This document shows, piece after piece, positions 59,910-64,000 of a stretch of 64,000 bases of DNA (within the stretch, counting starts at the first letter, position 1; every line of letters begins with the position of its first letter). Below the pieces are notes generated by a model. The model searched no databases. It was not told the origin of the DNA and saw nothing but the letters and a program-made list of their open reading frames with translations. Source of the DNA: RYN-230 sp963720645 (GTDB lineage Bacteria > Actinomycetota > Actinomycetes > Streptosporangiales > Streptosporangiaceae); assembly GCA_963720645.1 (NCBI GenBank), contig CAVRFX010000026.1:500696-564695 (forward strand). The letters run 5' to 3'. A program made the position numbers and the translations under genes.

Positions 59910-61013
59910 TCACCGGCTGCTCCATCGCGCCTCCGCCCAGAGCATGCCGCCGTCTTGCTGCTGTTCGATGGCGACCCCCTCGCCGGCCGCGGGCAGCCGG
60001 ACGACCGCGCCGGTATCGGCGACGAAGCTGACGGCGATTCCGGTAGCCACGGCCGCCAGGGTGATCCGCGCCTGGCTGCGCGAGGCGGTTAGGATCGCGA
60101 TGGCAGCGTCGGTGATCACCCGCCGGGCCGGGCCGGGCACCTGCGGCAGCGGCCCGGCCGTCACGATCTCGACGGCAACCCCGCGCCGCTCAGCCACGTC
60201 CGCACTCGCGTGCAGTTCGTGCACCAGCGATCCGGGTACCTCGTCGCCCTCGGCCAGCAGCCGGCGCAGCCGGGCCGCCTGGACCGCGCACCTAATGTGC
60301 ACCTGCGCGTCGCCCGGGTCGGCCGTCCCCGCGGCCAGCTCAGTGACCAGCGGGATGACGCTTTCCTGCAGCGCCAGCCAGCGGGCGTGCCGGGCTGCCC
60401 GGATGATCTCCGCGGTGGCGGCCCGCTCGCGCGCGGCGTGCTCACTACTAGCTGCCTCGGCGGCCTGGCCGGCAGCGGCATCCAGCGCCCTGACCCCCGC
60501 GAAGACAGCCACCTGGGCGCCAGTTAACCAGGCCACCAGGGCGAGGAACCCGGCCAGGTCGGTGCGGTGCAGCCCGTCCCACACCTGTACGCCCAGGATG
60601 GCCAGGGCCTCAGCGGCGAGGAAGCACGCAAGCTCCGCGAACCGGCGGCGGTGCAGCACGAGCACACCCACCCAGCCTGCACTCCCCCACGCCCAGTTGA
60701 CCGCCAGCATCTGGCTGGCCGGGCTGGCCACCGCCGCCGCCGTGCTGGCGGCCAGCGCGATCACCGCCACCGCCCAAGCTGGGCGCCAGCCGGGCGCTCC
60801 GCGCAGCACCATTACCGACCCGGCGGTGATCGCTAGGGCCATAGCCAGCCACATGGCGCACTGGAAGGCGAACGAGTCGTAGGCCGACCGGTTATGCAGC
60901 AGCTGCCCGCCCGCTCCCGCGAGATGCCAGCCGGCCACGAGGAAGACCACAGCGACGGTGAAGGCCCGCTGATAGCGGCCAGACATCACCGCCGTCGGCT
61001 GCACGGCGGTCAT
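59910..61013 (-). CDS. Membrane sensor protein, degenerate histidine-kinase-like
   Basis: A 367-residue protein: about five membrane helices in the first 175 residues, then a coiled coil (E-H-A-A-R-E-R-A-A-T-A-E-I-I-R-A-A-R-H) and a C-terminal domain. That domain resembles an ATPase end with S-F-V-A-D-T-G-A-V but lacks the N box and clear G boxes. Its ATG overlaps the stop of the kinase gene by 4 bp, so the two are made together. I infer an accessory or inactive partner of that kinase. Confidence 0.6.
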   Translation of the reverse strand: MTAVQPTAVMSGRYQRAFTVAVVFLVAGWHLAGAGGQLLHNRSAYDSFAFQCAMWLAMALAITAGSVMVLRGAPGWRPAWAVAVIALAASTAAAVASPASQMLAVNWAWGSAGWVGVLVLHRRRFAELACFLAAEALAILGVQVWDGLHRTDLAGFLALVAWLTGAQVAVFAGVRALDAAAGQAAEAASSEHAARERAATAEIIRAARHARWLALQESVIPLVTELAAGTADPGDAQVHIRCAVQAARLRRLLAEGDEVPGSLVHELHASADVAERRGVAVEIVTAGPLPQVPGPARRVITDAAIAILTASRSQARITLAAVATGIAVSFVADTGAVVRLPAAGEGVAIEQQQDGGMLWAEARWSSR

Positions 61014-62247
61014 GCGGGCCAGCTCACGGTGACTGTCGTGCCCGCGCCGGGACGGCTGGCGATCGCGGCCCGGCCGCCGGCCGCCAGCATCCGCCCGATG
61101 ATCGACTCGCGGATGCCCCGGCGGGATGGCGCGGTGGCGGCCGGGTCGAACCCGCGGCCGCGGTCAATGATCTTGACGACCGCCCAGCCCACGCCGCCGG
61201 TAACGGTCACTTCCGCCTGGCCGGTTCCAGCGTGCCGCTCGACGTTGCGCAACGCCTCGCCGACGCAGGCGGCGAGCTGATCCGCGACCGGAGACGGCAG
61301 CGTGACGGCGGCGAGCTTCAGCCGCACGGCCAGGTCATCGGTGCTGGCGGCGGCCCGCTCCAGCTTCGGTCTCAGGTCAGTCAGCGGCGCCGACCGCCCG
61401 GCACGGCCGGGGCGCCCGCGAACCCTTGCAGCATGTGCAGGTCCCGGGCCGCCTGCACGGTCAGCGCCGCGGACGGTTCGGCAAAGGCGCCGGCCGTGAC
61501 CATGGTCAGCGTTGACAAGACAGTGTCGTGAAGTTGGCGGTGCTGCTCTCGCTCGTCAGCGTGCCGCGCCTCCTCGGCCCGGATCTGCCGCTCGGTCTCC
61601 AGGCCGGCGGCGACGATCGCATCCGCTTGCCGGGCGCCGGCGCGAATCAGCGCCACCAGCCCGGCGGCGACGATCGTCTCTACCACTAGCAGCCAGGCAT
61701 CGGCCGGGTGGCCGGTGCCGAGCCCGTAGGCGACGACCACCATCGCGGCCCCGGCCAGCCCGAGCCACGGCCGCAGCGCGATCTGCAGGATGTACACCGA
61801 CGTGCAGGCCAGCGGGAGCATCCAGGTCGTGCTGTCCTTGATAAGCACGACCTGGACCAGGTGCTGTTGCGCCAGGGCCAGCGCCGAGATAACCGCGGCG
61901 TCGGCCAGCACTACGCTCGTCGTCAACCCGGACCGCCGGATCCGCCAGCTGAAGAAGGCTGACCACAAGCACAGCGCAGTCAGCGGCGCGCCTAGCGACC
62001 AGCCGGAGATCTGCTTCTTTGCAGCCAGCACGGCTACCGCGGTGAACAAGACCGCGCCGCCGAGGCGCAGGGCGATCGCATACCAGCCGGCCAGCCGGTG
62101 CAGGACCTGGTCGGATGGCCCTGCTAACCGCGGGCGGCCTGCCCGCCCGCGGCGGCCCGCGAAAAGCTGGATCTGCTCTGCGATGGAATGAGCTGCCGGT
62201 TCCACCGGACCAGTATGCGGCAGGACCGCGGCACCGGGGACGGTCAC
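61010..62247 (-). CDS. Sensor histidine kinase (NarL-type partner family), frameshifted in this sequence
   Basis: The first part (62247 to about 61385) has five or six membrane helices. A HisKA_3-type dimerisation helix R-Q-L-H240-D-T-V-L-S-T-L carries the phospho-accepting His. It ends at A-P-A-V-P-G-G. In the next frame the protein continues L-T-D-L-R-P-K-L-E-R-A-A and the HATPase domain: C-V-G-E-A-L-R-N-V-E-R-H-A-G (N box), I-D-R-G-R-G-F-D-P (G1) and R-R-G-I-R-E-S-I-I-G-R-M (G2). One base at about 61390-61410 separates them. Such kinases pair with LuxR/NarL-type regulators, but none is in this window. Confidence 0.78.
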
Positions 62248-62335
62248 GTTTCAACATCTGGGCCGGGCTGAATGACCTGCGGTTCTTCTATCTCAGAGGG
62301 GCAGGAGAGCTTACGGGTGCCGTGCCGCTCCAGAA

Positions 62336-62866
62336 TCATCCCTGGAGGGATGGATCTCGACCGGCTTCCAACTCCCGAGGGGCGATCGCCTTAGGGTTGA
62401 TCACTTTCAGCTGTTCACGGGCGGCGAGGTAGAAGCTTTGCAGCGCTTCGCCCAGCCTTTGATTCGGTGACTGGCCGGTGAACTCCTCCGCCCTGGGATC
62501 AGGCCGCCCCTCCGACACCTCCCGTACCGCATAGGCGTGCCTAACGACCCACCGAGCGGCGAGCTGCGTTTCCAGGTCTCCCAGCAGACGAAGGCGTTCA
62601 GACAAAGAGCGAAGCTTTCGGTGCTCCTCATTTATATCGTCGGCCAAATGGTCATCTTCCCGGTTTTTCGCCTTCCGGAGGCACAGTTCTTGAAATCCAC
62701 GTACCGTCGCCGCGAATTCAGAGCATAGCTCAAACAGCGAGTTGTCCCAACGGCTTCGCATAAGAGAACGCTCACGACGGATATCCATCAAGTAGGTAGG
62801 CACAAAACCAATAATCGCTCCTACTACGAGTGGCACGATCGACGTCTCGACCCCTGTCACGGTCAT
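62336..62866 (-). CDS. Unknown membrane-anchored protein
   Basis: A 176-residue protein with one N-terminal helix (S-I-V-P-L-V-V-G-A-I-I-G-F-V-P-T-Y-L) followed by a charged, helical cytoplasmic domain with R-R-E-R-S-L-M-R-S-R-W and E-E-H-R-K-L-R-S-L-S-E-R-L-R-L-L-G. ATG at 62866 has GGTGGAGG directly upstream. Codon use is less GC-biased than its neighbours. No family recognised. Confidence 0.65.
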   Translation of the reverse strand: MTVTGVETSIVPLVVGAIIGFVPTYLMDIRRERSLMRSRWDNSLFELCSEFAATVRGFQELCLRKAKNREDDHLADDINEEHRKLRSLSERLRLLGDLETQLAARWVVRHAYAVREVSEGRPDPRAEEFTGQSPNQRLGEALQSFYLAAREQLKVINPKAIAPRELEAGRDPSLQG

Positions 62867-63148
62867 ACCCTCCACCTGCCAAGGCCGTCTCACGCCCGCT
62901 TCTGTGCGGACGAGCCCCACGCAGAACTGGGCGATGCGGGCGCAACGATGAGTTAGTTTGACAGGTCGCTCTGGCGGCTGCACAGACTCGGCAGCGCCCG
63001 AGCGGGTCGATCTGGGGGCCACGAGATCATGAGGTGTGTTCCGCGCACAGGCAGCGGACGCCCGGCCGGATCCACTCCTGGGTCTGGCATGGTGCGGGCG
63101 CGCCCCCCCTACCCGCCGACATGGTCGGCAGGAGCTGCCCTCTTGTGC

Positions 63149-63262
63149 CTAACGCCGGCGTTCGTCCAGGCCCAGGAACAGTTCCGTGGTCCTGCGCTCC
63201 GCGTAGTTCATTTCTGCCACCACGCTGGCCACGCGCCGCGCGATCCGCGCAATTGCGGTCAT
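63149..63262 (-). CDS. Small conserved-type protein, 37 residues
   Basis: The frame M-T-A-I-A-R-I-A-R-R-V-A-S-V-V-A-E-M-N-Y continues A-E-R-R-T-T-E-L and ends L-G-L-D-E-R-R-R. An AGAGGAG site precedes it; the ATG at 63262 is 7 nt behind the site, while the ATG at 63268 touches it. The amphipathic helix with E-M-N-Y-A-x-R-R resembles small proteins often seen in filamentous actinomycetes, usually longer at the C-terminus. This one may be a shortened form. Confidence 0.6.
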   Translation of the reverse strand: MTAIARIARRVASVVAEMNYAERRTTELFLGLDERRR

Positions 63263-63458
63263 TGCCATGCTCCTCTCTTCTCACCGACCGTCTCTCCGGC
63301 CGTACCTCAAGCATCGCCGTAAGGCCCCTGCCGCCGAATCAGGCGAATGTCTTAATTCCTGCCCAGCGCCAGCCTTAGGCGGGACGCCCGGGCGACAGGC
63401 AACTGCGGGGCGGTCACACACGGAGGGCGCCAGGGCTGCCCGGCGGGCATGGCGCGTC

Positions 63459-63791
63459 GTGGTGGCCGGCGTGTACCGGGACGTGCTGCTGCGCCGGTGG
63501 CGCAACACGCTGGGTCGCACCAGGTGGGACTTCCCCGGAGGCCGGGCCGGCGGCCGCCGGTACCTGGTGCTCGGCCTCGGCACGGGACCGGCCGCCGACC
63601 TCGCCGTGCCGCCGGACCGGGACGAGCTGATCGCGTACGGGCCGCTGCTGTCTGACGACGGCGCCGCGTGGCTGGGTACGGCGGTGCTAGTCCGGGCGCC
63701 GGACCCGGACACGGCACGAGCCGTCCTGACCCCGGACCGGTACGCCGACGTCGAGGTCCACAACTGGCATTTCGGCGGGCGGCCGTCATGA
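63459..63791 (+). CDS. YciI-like small protein
   Basis: About 110 residues. The end Y-A-D-V-E-V-H-N-W-H-F-G-G-R-P-S is characteristic of YciI-related proteins (V-E-V-H-x-W-x-F-G-G-R), and E-L-I-A-Y-G-P-L-L-S-D-D-G with V-L-V-R-A-P-D-P-D-T-A-R-A fits the ferredoxin-like domain. The catalytic His-Asp pair of enzymatic YciI is not obvious. GTG at 63459 is a guess: the frame is open from 63267 but that part is proline/arginine-rich. Confidence 0.6.
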   Translation: MVAGVYRDVLLRRWRNTLGRTRWDFPGGRAGGRRYLVLGLGTGPAADLAVPPDRDELIAYGPLLSDDGAAWLGTAVLVRAPDPDTARAVLTPDRYADVEVHNWHFGGRPS

Positions 63792-64000
63792 GCCGACTGG
63801 TTTCATGATCGGCCCGCAGCACCTCAAACCGCCTGCCGGGTAACACCCGCGCAGGCCAGCTACCAGCTCCTCTTCAATTTTATGCCGCAGATGAGGTTCT
63901 CATGAGGCCGCGAATCGTGTCGCATAATTGCCCGTCGGAACCTGGAACAGGGGTGGAGCTGGCTGGGCCGGCTCCGAGGGAGGCGAGTGGATGCGCCGCT
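63792..64000. other. Terminal 209 bp, no gene seen
   Basis: Nothing can be supported up to the window edge. The stretch 63860-63930 is AT-richer and may hold a promoter for a gene outside. Confidence 0.4.

Overview
The window is chromosomal DNA from a high-GC actinobacterium. The block from argS-related nrtL through lysA, hom, thrC, thrB, rho, rpmE, prfA, prmC and sua5 to a WecA-type transferase and the atp operon is a classic actinobacterial order. NucS, a PduO-type adenosyltransferase, DUF2550 after atpC, abundant GTG starts and roughly 70% GC agree. NrtL and the low-complexity protein tails suggest a filamentous actinomycete (Streptosporangiales/Streptomycetales-like). The genus cannot be fixed from sequence alone.

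Layout. 1-10.5 kb is an exopolysaccharide locus: a partial GT2, UDP-glucose dehydrogenase, UDP-glucose 4-epimerase, a remnant of a cellulose-synthase-like GT2, a large GT-C-like membrane protein, three more GT2s, a small membrane protein and a methyltransferase. Much of it (about 3.4-10.5 kb) is visibly lower in GC than the rest and looks acquired. 11.0-16.4 kb holds a compact plus-strand unit: GH26 hydrolase, GT-C membrane glycosyltransferase, processive cellulose-synthase-like GT2, second GH26. The last three are coupled by 4-bp overlaps, which suggests a synthase-dependent secreted polysaccharide with its own paired hydrolases. 16.4-24.6 kb is mixed metabolism: Nudix, NucS, a CbiX-like protein with a 12-copy heptapeptide repeat, a split RibD-like deaminase/reductase pair, succinic-semialdehyde-type aldehyde dehydrogenase, GMC oxidoreductase and PduO. 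24.6-33.1 kb is the complete F1Fo ATP synthase operon. 33.1-49.4 kb is the wecA-sua5-prmC-prfA-rpmE-rho-thrB-thrC-hom-lysA-nrtL block.

At 50.1 kb a tRNA-Arg(CCG) gene has its 3' half repeated 7,284 bp away (57.4 kb). Between the repeats lie a wrecked serine recombinase, a YefM-YoeB module, a SWIM zinc-finger protein with two coupled unknown genes, a methyltransferase and a VapBC pair. I interpret this as a degenerate integrated element. Beyond it come a heavily frameshifted secreted alpha/beta hydrolase, a sensor-kinase pair and small unknown genes.

At least nine recognisable genes are split by apparent single-base indels, several in G/C runs, including atpG, which the cell should need. Much of this may be sequence error. 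The hydrolase at 57.7-59.8 kb, the GT2 remnant and the recombinase look truly decayed. In-frame tandem repeats (periods 15, 18, 21, 30 and 36 bp) recur in several proteins and are a feature of this genome.
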